From NCBI GenBank assembly GCA_050744165.1, contig JBOGGN010000335.1, forward strand, positions 1 to 43,844: DNA of 43,844 bases, in the 5' to 3' direction. Position 1 is the stretch's first letter. Each line of letters starts with the position of its first letter. Made by a program: the position numbers and the translations under genes. Source of the stretch: JBOGGN01 sp050744165. Its GTDB lineage: Bacteria > Actinomycetota > Acidimicrobiia > Acidimicrobiales > Palsa-688. Below the pieces are notes generated by a model that did not search any database, was not told where the DNA came from, and saw only the letters and a program-made list of their open reading frames with translations. Positions 24,476 through 32,456 of the stretch are shown here, piece after piece.

Positions 24476-24497
24476 CTCACCCCGGCAACGCGATTTT

Positions 24498-24546
24498 TTC
24501 GCGGCCCGCTCGCGAAGATTTCGTACAACTCTCCCAAAAGTACGAA
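24498..24546. promoter_or_regulatory. Inverted repeats upstream of the precursor gene
   Basis: Two adjacent dyads. TTCGCG (24498-24503) and CGCGAA (24511-24516) form a 6-bp stem with a 7-base loop and might end the regulator transcript. TTCGTAC (24520-24526) and GTACGAA (24540-24546) form a perfect 7-bp inverted repeat with a 13-base spacer. The GTAC core recurs upstream of the regulator gene, so this may be the SARP target for the biosynthetic operon (inferred). Confidence 0.5.
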
Positions 24547-24752
24547 CGCCCTGGGCAGAGCGTGCCGTCGCCTCCGGACCTTCCGGGTTCGCGACCCGGC
24601 AGGGCGCGGGCCTCGCTGGCGGGGCCGCAACTGTCGGCTGCCTTCGGTGGCCGGCCGGGCAACACCGACAGGCACGCCCCCTGGGCGCTTGCCTGGCGCG
24701 CGCAAGGTGCCAAACGGCACATCGAGAAACTCAACCGAAGGAAGGTCCCTAC

Positions 24753-24929
24753 ATGGGTGAATCCACCACCGATCTGACCCTGAGCGACGAGGGGTTCAGC
24801 GACTTTGACATCGAAGAGCTGGCAGTGTTCGACGTGAACACGGCCGTGGCGCTGCCAGATCTGGGGGCATCGGGCGCCCATGGATGGTTCTGCTGCTCGT
24901 CGTCTTCCAGCTCGTCCTGCTGCCTCTGA
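24753..24929 (+). CDS. Thiopeptide-type precursor peptide
   Basis: 58 residues, ATG start with AAGGAAGG 7 bases upstream. The leader (1-39) is acidic and leucine/aspartate-rich with FDIEELAVFD and ends TAVALPDLGA, the kind of ending known for thiopeptide leaders, which are cut before the core Ser. The predicted core is SGAHGWFCCSSSSSSSCCL (40-58). Core Ser1 and one Ser of the run would become dehydroalanines that condense into the pyridine; WFCCS resembles the aromatic-Cys-Cys-Ser segment of GE2270/thiomuracin cores and points to Ser10 (26-atom ring). Cys8, 9, 17 and 18 are candidate thiazoles. The run of seven Ser and the lack of Cys at positions 2-7 are unusual. All pathway enzymes follow immediately. 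Confidence 0.9.
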   Translation: MGESTTDLTLSDEGFSDFDIEELAVFDVNTAVALPDLGASGAHGWFCCSSSSSSSCCL

Positions 24930-24975
24930 TCGCCGTCTCGAGTCAACGGGATACTTCCCAGGTTTGCGGCCGGTG

Positions 24976-26070
24976 ATGGCACACGACACGAGCGTCGCTT
25001 CCGCCGGCGGGCAACCGCCTGCGGGGGCGCCCGGCGGCAACTCCGCGGGCGCCCGGGTGTACCTGCGCGCCCAGTCCCGGCGAGGGTTTGTCACCGGGGT
25101 AGTGGCACCGCTGTGCAAAGACCTGGCCGACTCCGGGCTTGCCCGTGGCATCCATCTGTCGAGCGGATGGCGCTTCGGCAGCCATCTCGACCTGGGGGCC
25201 CAGCCCGCGAGCCAGGCGCCCCTTGACTGGGCGGCGATGGCCCGGTCACTGTCCGCCGGCGCCGAGTCTCACCTGCCGGCAACCGACGAATCCGACGCCG
25301 ACTATCTGAAGATGGCCAGAATGCTCGGCCGGATCGAGGAGGTGCCGCCGCCCTATTTGCCAAGGCGACCCCACGGCGATACCGAGTTGTTGCCCGAGGC
25401 GACGGCACCGATGGAGCTGTTGCTGCAGACCGGTCGGGCCCACCAGCTGGCCCCCCTGCTCGAGGCGGCGGCGGCCGGCTCCGGTGGGACGCTCCTGTCA
25501 AGGGTGGCCGAGGCGTTTCTGGCCCTGGCCGCAAGCCATCCGCACGGCGTTCGGTTCGGCACATTCTCGCTGCGGTCCCATGCCGAGGCCTTCTTCCATT
25601 GGGCGGGCCCCGCCGCCGACTACCGCTCCCAGTTCGAAGACCGGATGGGCCGAGACGTCGCCGTCCTACAAGAGCTGGTACGCCGGGCCCGAGATGGTGT
25701 CCCGAGCGATGCCGCGGCTCGTTGGGCCCAGGCTTTCCGTGCGTGCCGGGCCAGCTTCGAGGGCCGAGTCTGCGATGCCGACCTCGATCGTGCCAGCGGC
25801 CAGGCGCCAGCTGCACCGTCGGGAGCGGGCCGCAGCGCCTTCCACCAAGCGGTCGCCGCCAGCGGGGTGATCGACCGAACGCCGCCTTGGTTCGCCGGGT
25901 TCCGGCTCACCATCAACGTCTTCTACCAACTGCTCCCGGTCCTGGACGTCTCGCCGGTGCAGCGCTTCTACCTCTGCTATGCCCTCGCAGAGACGGTGGA
26001 TGCGGTTTACCGGGAGTCCTGGCAGGAACGCCTGGCGGGCGTTGCCGCACTCATGGCGGCCGCCCGATGA
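24976..26070 (+). CDS. Candidate thiopeptide pyridine synthase ([4+2] enzyme)
   Basis: 364 residues. It looks like a divergent member of the LanB elimination-domain fold to which pyridine synthases (TbtD/TclM) belong: the N-terminal RVYLRAQSRRGFVTGVVAPL and GIHLSSGWRFGSHLDLGA parallel WHLHTSN and LRYWQGGPHIRLRL of the elimination protein encoded at 34074, and the C-terminal FRLTINVFYQLLPVLDVSPV parallels its SHIHLLHNRLGLGV. In the pathway this enzyme would join two dehydroalanines into the central pyridine and release the leader. Starts 47 bases after the precursor stop (ATG 24976 or GTG 24973); its stop overlaps the next start as ATGA. The assignment rests on position, size and fold-level likeness, not on confirmed active-site residues. 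Confidence 0.72.
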   Translation: MAHDTSVASAGGQPPAGAPGGNSAGARVYLRAQSRRGFVTGVVAPLCKDLADSGLARGIHLSSGWRFGSHLDLGAQPASQAPLDWAAMARSLSAGAESHLPATDESDADYLKMARMLGRIEEVPPPYLPRRPHGDTELLPEATAPMELLLQTGRAHQLAPLLEAAAAGSGGTLLSRVAEAFLALAASHPHGVRFGTFSLRSHAEAFFHWAGPAADYRSQFEDRMGRDVAVLQELVRRARDGVPSDAAARWAQAFRACRASFEGRVCDADLDRASGQAPAAPSGAGRSAFHQAVAASGVIDRTPPWFAGFRLTINVFYQLLPVLDVSPVQRFYLCYALAETVDAVYRESWQERLAGVAALMAAAR

Positions 26071-28613
26071 TGGCGGACCCGGTATGGATGCTGCGAATCA
26101 ACCCCCTGCGCCGCTGCCGGCTGGCGGACTCCGGGATTGCGGAACTCCTCGACGAGGCGGCGTCCCGGTCGCGGGCGGCGGTGCCGCTGGCTAAGGCGGC
26201 CAGCGACGACCTCTACCGTTTGGTCCCCGCCACCGCGGAACCGTTGCGGGGGGCCCTCCTGGCCTTGCGCCGCGACATCCACAACGGTCGGGGCGATGCC
26301 GACGGGGCGGAACAACTCCCAATAGCGGTGCCGCCGAGCGTGGCCCGGTGGTCGGAGAACCACCGGCGGCTGCGGACCTGCCAGCAGGAGGTCCGCCAGA
26401 TGTACAGGAGCGCCTTAGTAGCCGAGCGGTCCCGGCTGCGGGCGCTGCTCGGCGACGACGACTTCCTTGTCACCCTGGCGCAGTCGGCGCCCGGCGTCTA
26501 CGACGCGGCCCTGCGCTACCGAGGCCACACGCAGCCCGACTCGAAGGACCGCAAGGCGGAGCGGGCCCTACTCCAATACCTAACCCGTGCCATGGTGCGT
26601 ACCAGCCCCTACGGCCGGTTTACGGCGGTCGCTCTGGCGAGGCCCGATCCCTCTGGTGTGTCAATGGCCGCAGTTGGTCCCGATGGGGCCCGCCCCCTCG
26701 CCTGCGTCGACCGAGCCGTGTTCGACTACGTCGTCGGCGGCTTGTTGCCACCGGGGGACGATCCGCTGGTCGCGGTCCCGCCGAGCGCCCGGATCGCGGA
26801 TGGCAAGATCACCTTCTTTCAGGTCGGCCCCGACGCGCTGCGGCGACTCTCAGCCCCCATGACTGGCCACACCAAGGTCCTAGTCGAGCTGCTCGATGTC
26901 GGCGCCCGGCGACGCTCGGCGCTGGCCACGGCACTGGCCGAGCGGCTCGAACTGAAGCCCGAGGCTGCTGATCGCCTGGTCGGGATGGGCCTTCAGCTGG
27001 GGCTCCTCGTCAGCGTGTGGCGAGGAGACGAATTTGTCGCTGAGCCGGGCGACCAGGCCGTCCAGGACCTGTCGACGATTGGCGCAGACCGTGTTCCCGA
27101 CGGCCTACGCCAGTTGCGGGCCGGCATCGCCCGACTCAGCGACACGGCGGATGTCGACACCGTGGCGACTCGTATCGCCGCCATCCGCGAGGTCGAGCGG
27201 GTAGGCCAGGACCTGGGCCGGCTGGCCGGGCGCCCGGCGCGGCTGACCGTAAACGAGGATGTGATGCTCGACCCGCTTCGGGTGGATCCCGGCCCGTACG
27301 GGCCCGCGCTGGATCACCTGGCGGTGGTGGCGGAACTGGCGTCGGCGTTTGACCGGGTGCACGTCGCCCGGGCGCTGGTGGCTTCGGCGCTGGTGGCCCG
27401 CTTCGGGCCTGGGTGCCGTGTCAACCTGGTGGATAACGCGCCGTGGTTGGTCGGCGCCGTCTACCAGGGCGAACGACATCTGACCGAATCGCCCGACGGG
27501 CTGGCGGGGCCGAGCGACGGATCTGTCCAAAGGCTGACCAAGCTTCGAGACGAGGTCGTGGGCGCCCTCGCAGACGACCTCTCGGCCGTGGACACCGGGC
27601 AGGTCGAGCTCGCGTGGTCACCAGACCGGGTCGCCGACTTGGTCTCGGGCCTTCCCGAATGCTTCCGGCAGGACCCCGCCTCCTACGCGATGGTGGTGCA
27701 ACCCGACGGCGAGCAGCTCGTCCTCAACGACGCCTATGCCGGCCATGGGCCGATGCTCAGCCGGTTTCTGCATGCCGACGCCCTCCGCGGCGGCGACGCC
27801 AAGGCGCGCCTGGGTGAGCGGTTGGCCCACCTGTATGGCAACGGCCGGTTGGTCGAGGACCGCAGCTGCCACGGCGTCGGCATCAACGTCCACCCGCCGA
27901 TCCTGGCCGACTCGCTCGACCCGGCCGCGTGGCAGCGGCTCGAGCTGGCCCACGACACCGATTCGGACTCGATCGCCATCGTCGACGAGGACGGCATGCC
28001 AGTTCGGGTGCTGTCGCTCGGCGCCCAACTCCCCGAACTGTTTCCCTACCCCGTGCGGCTGGCCAGCTGGCTCTGCTCGTCGGGCCGGGTCGTGCTCGAC
28101 CTCGTCGACAAAGTGCACCGGCGGCTACGCCTGTCCGGACCCGGACCCGGACCCACGGTGGCCTACCCACGCCTCTGCGTGGGCCGGGTGACGCTGTCCC
28201 GTCGGCGCTGGTACCCCGGCGCCGATTTCCCTGCAGCCCCTGACTCGCCCGACGAGGCCGGCTACCTGCTGGCGGTGACTGCGTGGCGGGCCTGCCACCT
28301 CGTCCCCGCCGAGGTGGTGCTGAAGTCCGTCTTCGACGGCCCGGTGCTTTGGGAGAGCCTGGTGGAGTCGGGCCCCCGGGAGCGCTTCTTCGAGCTCCGC
28401 AGCCAATCCAAGCCTCAGTACGTCGATCTCGCCAGCGCCGTCATGACCCGGGTGCTGCCCCGCCTGCTGGAACGCCGACCGCCGGGGATCGTCGAGGAGG
28501 CTCGCCCGGCGATGGGAGCCGGAGGGCATGCCGCCGAATGGATGATCGAGCTGGCCCGGCCGGCCGGCCGGTCCCACTTCGACTGGCAGCCCGTGGAGGC
28601 GCCGCCGGAATGA
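26067..28613 (+). CDS. Split LanB dehydratase, glutamylation subunit (TbtB-like)
   Basis: 848 residues. Full-length lantibiotic dehydratase N-terminal region without the elimination domain: PVWMLRINPLRR start, a helical segment with RTCQQEVRQMYRSALVAE, the RTSPYGRFTAVALA motif near 178-190 (family TPFG region), VNEDVMLDP, and late motifs PRLCVGRVTLSRRRWYPG and KPQYVDLASAV. It transfers Glu from glutamyl-tRNA to Ser/Thr side chains of the precursor; elimination is done by a separate protein (encoded at 34074), the split arrangement typical of thiopeptide pathways. ATG 26067 overlaps the previous stop; its own stop overlaps the next start (ATGA). The reading from 25599 is a shadow. Confidence 0.92.
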   Translation: MMADPVWMLRINPLRRCRLADSGIAELLDEAASRSRAAVPLAKAASDDLYRLVPATAEPLRGALLALRRDIHNGRGDADGAEQLPIAVPPSVARWSENHRRLRTCQQEVRQMYRSALVAERSRLRALLGDDDFLVTLAQSAPGVYDAALRYRGHTQPDSKDRKAERALLQYLTRAMVRTSPYGRFTAVALARPDPSGVSMAAVGPDGARPLACVDRAVFDYVVGGLLPPGDDPLVAVPPSARIADGKITFFQVGPDALRRLSAPMTGHTKVLVELLDVGARRRSALATALAERLELKPEAADRLVGMGLQLGLLVSVWRGDEFVAEPGDQAVQDLSTIGADRVPDGLRQLRAGIARLSDTADVDTVATRIAAIREVERVGQDLGRLAGRPARLTVNEDVMLDPLRVDPGPYGPALDHLAVVAELASAFDRVHVARALVASALVARFGPGCRVNLVDNAPWLVGAVYQGERHLTESPDGLAGPSDGSVQRLTKLRDEVVGALADDLSAVDTGQVELAWSPDRVADLVSGLPECFRQDPASYAMVVQPDGEQLVLNDAYAGHGPMLSRFLHADALRGGDAKARLGERLAHLYGNGRLVEDRSCHGVGINVHPPILADSLDPAAWQRLELAHDTDSDSIAIVDEDGMPVRVLSLGAQLPELFPYPVRLASWLCSSGRVVLDLVDKVHRRLRLSGPGPGPTVAYPRLCVGRVTLSRRRWYPGADFPAAPDSPDEAGYLLAVTAWRACHLVPAEVVLKSVFDGPVLWESLVESGPRERFFELRSQSKPQYVDLASAVMTRVLPRLLERRPPGIVEEARPAMGAGGHAAEWMIELARPAGRSHFDWQPVEAPPE

Positions 28614-30538
28614 GCAGGGTCAGGCTGCGACCCGGGATGCACTACGCGCCGATCGACGGCGGGGTCTACTTCTCCATCGCCCGGGCGGCCTTCGTCGTCA
28701 AGGGGCCCCGCTCTTTGTTCCCAGTCGTCGACAGCTGCGTGCCGCTGCTAGAGGACGGATCGGACCTCGACGGGCTGGTCGCGGCAGTCGGCGTCGAAGC
28801 CGCGCGATCCCTGATCGGCCGCCTGCTCGGGACCTTCGACGATCGCGGGCTGCTCATCCACCTCGACCGGTTGTCGCGACCCGAGCCGCCGCCCGAGGAG
28901 CGAGACCGTTTCCCGGAGACCCTGGCGTACCTCGAAGCCCACTGCGACGACCCCTACGCCGCCTTTCACCGCGTTCGCACGGCCCACGCGTTGTTGATCG
29001 GTCCCGCCAAGGCATTGGCCCCCGCGGTGCGGGGCCTGCTGCGAGCCGGTGTCAGACAGGTGATCGCCGCATGCGACCGGCCCGAACACCTAGCCCGCCT
29101 GGCTGCCCGCCACCCGCAGCTTCGGCTGCTTCCCCTTCCTCTCGGCGGGCTGCCGGCGCCCCAAAGCGAGCCGCTCCCGGACGTGGTGGTCGTCGTCAGC
29201 CACGACGAATTCCCCTCCGATCTGGTGGGCCAGCTGCCCGACTCGTGCCTGACCGTCCCGGTGCGCGTCGGCAAGGACCTGGCCATCGTGGGACCGGCAG
29301 TGGGAGCGGCAGTCGCCGCCAATGCGGGCCAGCTCACGGGCGCGGTGGCAGCCGAGGGACTTTGGGCTCGGGCCGGCGATTGGCAGACCCTCGATGGCGG
29401 CGAGCTGCTGGTCCAGCCGAGCGGTGACCTACTCGCCGGGGCCCTCGCCGGACAGGCGGCGCTGGACGCACTATCGGGCCTCAATCCGGGGCGGGTCCAC
29501 CTGGTCCACGGACCGGACCTGGCCAGCGACGCCATCACTCCGGCATTGGCGTCGGGATCAACCTACGGCCCGCCAGCCGACGCGGTTCTGCGCTCGCCCC
29601 AGGGCTCGCCGGCCGGCTCTATCCTCTCCTCACCCCACGGCTCGCCGGCTGGAGTTGCCCTCCCGACACCCGCCGGCGAGCCGGTCGGCCCAGCCCTGCC
29701 GACACCAACCGGCGCGCCAGTCGGCGAGGGGACGAACCGGTGGCACCAGCCGATGTCCGCCCGCTGGGTAGGCCTGTTCCGTCTGTCCATCCCCGAAGAA
29801 CTGCCCCAGATGCCGCTTGCCCTGACCCTGGCCGACGGCCGCAGCCACTGCTTCCAGGGTCGGGTGGCGGGCTTCGGTCCCGACCAGCAGACCGCCAGCT
29901 CGGAGGCGGGCCTCGAGACCCTGCGCCGCCATTGCGCGGGACTGGCACGAGCGGGCCGGGACCAGGTGTTCGCGGGACCGGCCATCGGCGGCCCGCCCCC
30001 GAGTGCGGTGCCGGCGGCGGGACTGGACGAGGCCCGCGGGCTGCTGGACGGGGCCCTCCGGCTGCTGGCTCGCGATCTCCTCTCCGAGTCGGACGGGTCC
30101 GAGGTGGCGTGGATGGACCTCGACGACGTGGCCGGCCGCAGGCTGTGGCGCACTTTGGAGGACCACGAGCGAACCCCCCTGTTGGTGACCACGAGTCAGG
30201 CCGCGGGCCTGGGGTGGCACCTGGTGAGCATCCGCCACCGGGCGACCGGGGCGCCCCTGGCGACGGGTTGGGGACCGACATGCGAAGTCGGAACCCGGGT
30301 GGCCCTGTCATACGCCCTGGCCACGGCCCAGGTACGGCGTACGGTCGACGCCGGGTACCCGGCGCCACCCCGCCAGGCGGGCTACCTGGCCCAGATGCAC
30401 GACGCCTCCTTCGACCAGCTCGTGGACGGGATCGCACGGAGCACGAGGCGCTGGCGCCTGCGGTGCCAGCGGCTGGCCGCCGACGCCGTGGCCGGAGCCA
30501 TCACGGCCTGGTGTGGCTGGGTGTGGACCGATGACTGA
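28610..30538 (+). CDS. ThiF-like cyclodehydratase partner with RRE-like domain (TbtF-like)
   Basis: 642 residues. Residues 1-90 (MHYAPIDGGVYFSIARAAFV, SLFPVVDSCVPLLEDG) look like the winged-helix leader-recognition element of ocin-ThiF proteins. Residues ~110-310 have an E1/ThiF-like layout (HALLIGPAKALAPAVRGLLR, GVRQVIAACDRPEHLARLA) without Cys-rich zinc sites. A Pro/Gly repeat linker spans 328-374, and residues 375-642 form a second domain (RWVGLFRLSIPEELPQMPLA ... TGWGPTCEVGTRVALSYALA). In thiopeptide pathways this protein binds the leader and presents the core to YcaO. ATG 28610 overlaps the LanB stop; its stop overlaps the YcaO start by 8 bases. Confidence 0.82.
   Translation: MSRVRLRPGMHYAPIDGGVYFSIARAAFVVKGPRSLFPVVDSCVPLLEDGSDLDGLVAAVGVEAARSLIGRLLGTFDDRGLLIHLDRLSRPEPPPEERDRFPETLAYLEAHCDDPYAAFHRVRTAHALLIGPAKALAPAVRGLLRAGVRQVIAACDRPEHLARLAARHPQLRLLPLPLGGLPAPQSEPLPDVVVVVSHDEFPSDLVGQLPDSCLTVPVRVGKDLAIVGPAVGAAVAANAGQLTGAVAAEGLWARAGDWQTLDGGELLVQPSGDLLAGALAGQAALDALSGLNPGRVHLVHGPDLASDAITPALASGSTYGPPADAVLRSPQGSPAGSILSSPHGSPAGVALPTPAGEPVGPALPTPTGAPVGEGTNRWHQPMSARWVGLFRLSIPEELPQMPLALTLADGRSHCFQGRVAGFGPDQQTASSEAGLETLRRHCAGLARAGRDQVFAGPAIGGPPPSAVPAAGLDEARGLLDGALRLLARDLLSESDGSEVAWMDLDDVAGRRLWRTLEDHERTPLLVTTSQAAGLGWHLVSIRHRATGAPLATGWGPTCEVGTRVALSYALATAQVRRTVDAGYPAPPRQAGYLAQMHDASFDQLVDGIARSTRRWRLRCQRLAADAVAGAITAWCGWVWTDD
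29591..29731 (+). repeat. Four degenerate 36-base repeats (12-residue linker units)
   Basis: Within the ThiF-like gene, four consecutive 12-residue units follow a pattern of S/P-x-P-x-G-x-P-x-G-x-x-L: RSPQGSPAGSIL, SSPHGSPAGVAL, PTPAGEPVGPAL and PTPTGAPVGEG. The first two and last two are most alike, suggesting stepwise duplication. It makes a flexible hinge between two domains. Confidence 0.75.
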
Positions 30539-32456
30539 CCTTCTGGCACCGGCGGCCTCGTGGGCCGGTCCGATGCGTGTGGCGGCGTCTGCCGACGGGC
30601 GGGTATCGATCTCGGTGCCGGACGCGGTTCAACAGTGGCTTGACGGAGGCATTGTCACCGCCAATGTGGGCTTCGATCTCCAGTTCGAGGGTCGCCAACT
30701 CTCCGCCGCCCGCCGCGACCACCGCCAGCTGCTGTCGATACGACTCGGGGCGGACGAGGCCCAGATCGGCCCCCGCTGGCTCCCGGGTACCACCACTGCC
30801 TGCGCCGGCTGTGCCGAGGTGCGGCTCCGCCAGGCGGTCGCCCACCCCCTTGCTCGGCGAGGCGACGTAAACGCAGGACCGGGCATTGGATGGCCCATCG
30901 CCCTGGAAGAACTTGTCGACGTGGCCCTCACGCATCTCGGCGGCCATCCCCTGCTTCCTGGGGAGATGCTCTCCGTGGGTCTCACGAGGATCCGCCGCCA
31001 CAATGTGCTGCGGAGTCTGTCGTGCCCACTGTGCCGAACGCGCCAACAGGCGCTGCCTGGCCAGGGTGCGCTTCCAAGCCCGCCGCCGCCGCTGGCTTTG
31101 CAATCCCGGGTCAGCAGCGACGCGGTACCCGTGCGCGCCGGCAATGGCGCCACGGTCGTCGATGAGCGGTTGAAGCGGCTCGTCGACGACCGCGTGGGAC
31201 CGATCCTCCAGGTGAGCCGGGACCCGAAGGCACCTTTCGCCATGTCGGCGGCCCTCCTTCCGGGATCGCGAGCCATGGGCTACGGGCGAGGCAGGAATTT
31301 TGGGCGGGCGGGCTCGGTGGCCATCCTCGAGGCCTATGAGCGGTTGGGTAGCTACCCGCACGAAGGTCAGATCATCCAGGGCCTGGCCTTCGACGAGGTG
31401 CGGGGTTTGGCCGTCGACCCCGCCTCGCTCGGCGGCTATAGCAGGGCCCAGCTCGACCACCCCAACTGCCGCGTCATGGTCTACGGCGCGGATGTTCCCA
31501 TGGACTGGGCCTTCGGCCACGATCTGGTCGACGGCCAAGCGTGGTTGCTTCCCGCCGACGTCGCGTTCTACGGCTACGACTACACCCCCCGGCCCGGCCA
31601 GCCGCGGCGGGTCCGCTTCTTCGCCGAGTCCTCAAGTGGCTGCGCCCTCGGAAGCAGCCTCGAGGAGGCGGCGCTGCACGCGCTGTTCGAACTCATCGAG
31701 CGCGACGCCTTCCTGCTGGCCTGGGGCCGGCGGGTACCGCTGCCCGAGATCGAGCGCGTCAGCGTCGAGGACGACCCGACGACGGCGCTCCTCCTCGACG
31801 GCATCGATGCCCGAGGCTTCGACGTCCACCTTCTGTCCACCACCTATGACCTCGGCCTCCCGTCGGTGTGGGCCCTGGCTGTCAACCGCTCCCCGTTCGC
31901 GGTCCCCGCCACCTACTCGGCGGCCGGGTCGAGCCCCGTCCCAGCCGATGCCGTCCGGGGGGCGCTGTGGGAGCTGGCGCAGCTCGTCGCTCGACCGGTC
32001 GACTGGGACCTCGATCACGCCACCCGGCTGGCTGAGGACCCGACGCTGGTGGACTCCATCGAGGACCACGTCCAGCTCTACGCCATGCCCGCGACCCGGG
32101 ATCGGGTCATGCAGGTGCTGGGCGGCCCCCGCCTGAACCTTGTCGAGGCGTACCCCGGGTGGCCAGCGCGGCTGTGCCAGGCCGCCCATGGCGACGTTCG
32201 CGACGCCTTGGCGTTTCTCGTCGGCCAATGCCGCGCCGCCGGCCTCGACCAGGCGCTCGTCGTCGACCAGTCGACCCGGGAACATCGTGATCTCGGCCTG
32301 GCCGTCGCCCGCGTCGTGGTGCCCGGCACGTTGCCGATGTGTTTCGGCGCCCCCCAGCAACGCCTCGGCGGCTTGCCCCGCCGCCGGCAGGCGTTGCACC
32401 TGCTCGACCGCGACGCAGACGCCGACCTGCTGCTCGACCCTCACCCGTTTCCATGA
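30531..32456 (+). CDS. YcaO azoline cyclodehydratase (TbtG-like)
   Basis: 641 residues. ATP-dependent enzyme that turns Cys (sometimes Ser/Thr) of the core into azolines. N-terminal ~1-220 is an E1-like region with two Cys pairs, CAGC near 90 and CPLC near 165, probably a structural zinc site. The YcaO domain follows (~240-641): AMGYGRGRNFGRAGSVAILE, ESSSGCALGSSLEEAALHA and LFELIERDAFLLAW (ATP/Mg-binding Glu residues), and the end of the protein is PHPFP, in line with the proline-rich YcaO C-terminus. ATG 30531 overlaps the preceding stop by 8 bases; its stop overlaps the dehydrogenase start as ATGA. Confidence 0.93.
   Translation: MTDLLAPAASWAGPMRVAASADGRVSISVPDAVQQWLDGGIVTANVGFDLQFEGRQLSAARRDHRQLLSIRLGADEAQIGPRWLPGTTTACAGCAEVRLRQAVAHPLARRGDVNAGPGIGWPIALEELVDVALTHLGGHPLLPGEMLSVGLTRIRRHNVLRSLSCPLCRTRQQALPGQGALPSPPPPLALQSRVSSDAVPVRAGNGATVVDERLKRLVDDRVGPILQVSRDPKAPFAMSAALLPGSRAMGYGRGRNFGRAGSVAILEAYERLGSYPHEGQIIQGLAFDEVRGLAVDPASLGGYSRAQLDHPNCRVMVYGADVPMDWAFGHDLVDGQAWLLPADVAFYGYDYTPRPGQPRRVRFFAESSSGCALGSSLEEAALHALFELIERDAFLLAWGRRVPLPEIERVSVEDDPTTALLLDGIDARGFDVHLLSTTYDLGLPSVWALAVNRSPFAVPATYSAAGSSPVPADAVRGALWELAQLVARPVDWDLDHATRLAEDPTLVDSIEDHVQLYAMPATRDRVMQVLGGPRLNLVEAYPGWPARLCQAAHGDVRDALAFLVGQCRAAGLDQALVVDQSTREHRDLGLAVARVVVPGTLPMCFGAPQQRLGGLPRRRQALHLLDRDADADLLLDPHPFP

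Noticed and set aside
24897..24926. Ser-run in the precursor as a sequencing or slippage artefact
   Set aside because: The Ser codons are mixed (tcg, tct, tcc, agc), not a simple repeat, so slippage is unlikely and the run looks encoded.
24880..24975. Longer pyridine-synthase start overlapping the precursor
   Set aside because: The extra residues are an out-of-frame reading of the precursor core region; starts at 24973/24976 fit better.
25091..30437. Long minus-strand open frames across the RiPP genes
   Set aside because: Arg/Pro/Gly-rich antisense shadows typical of high-GC DNA; no family motifs.
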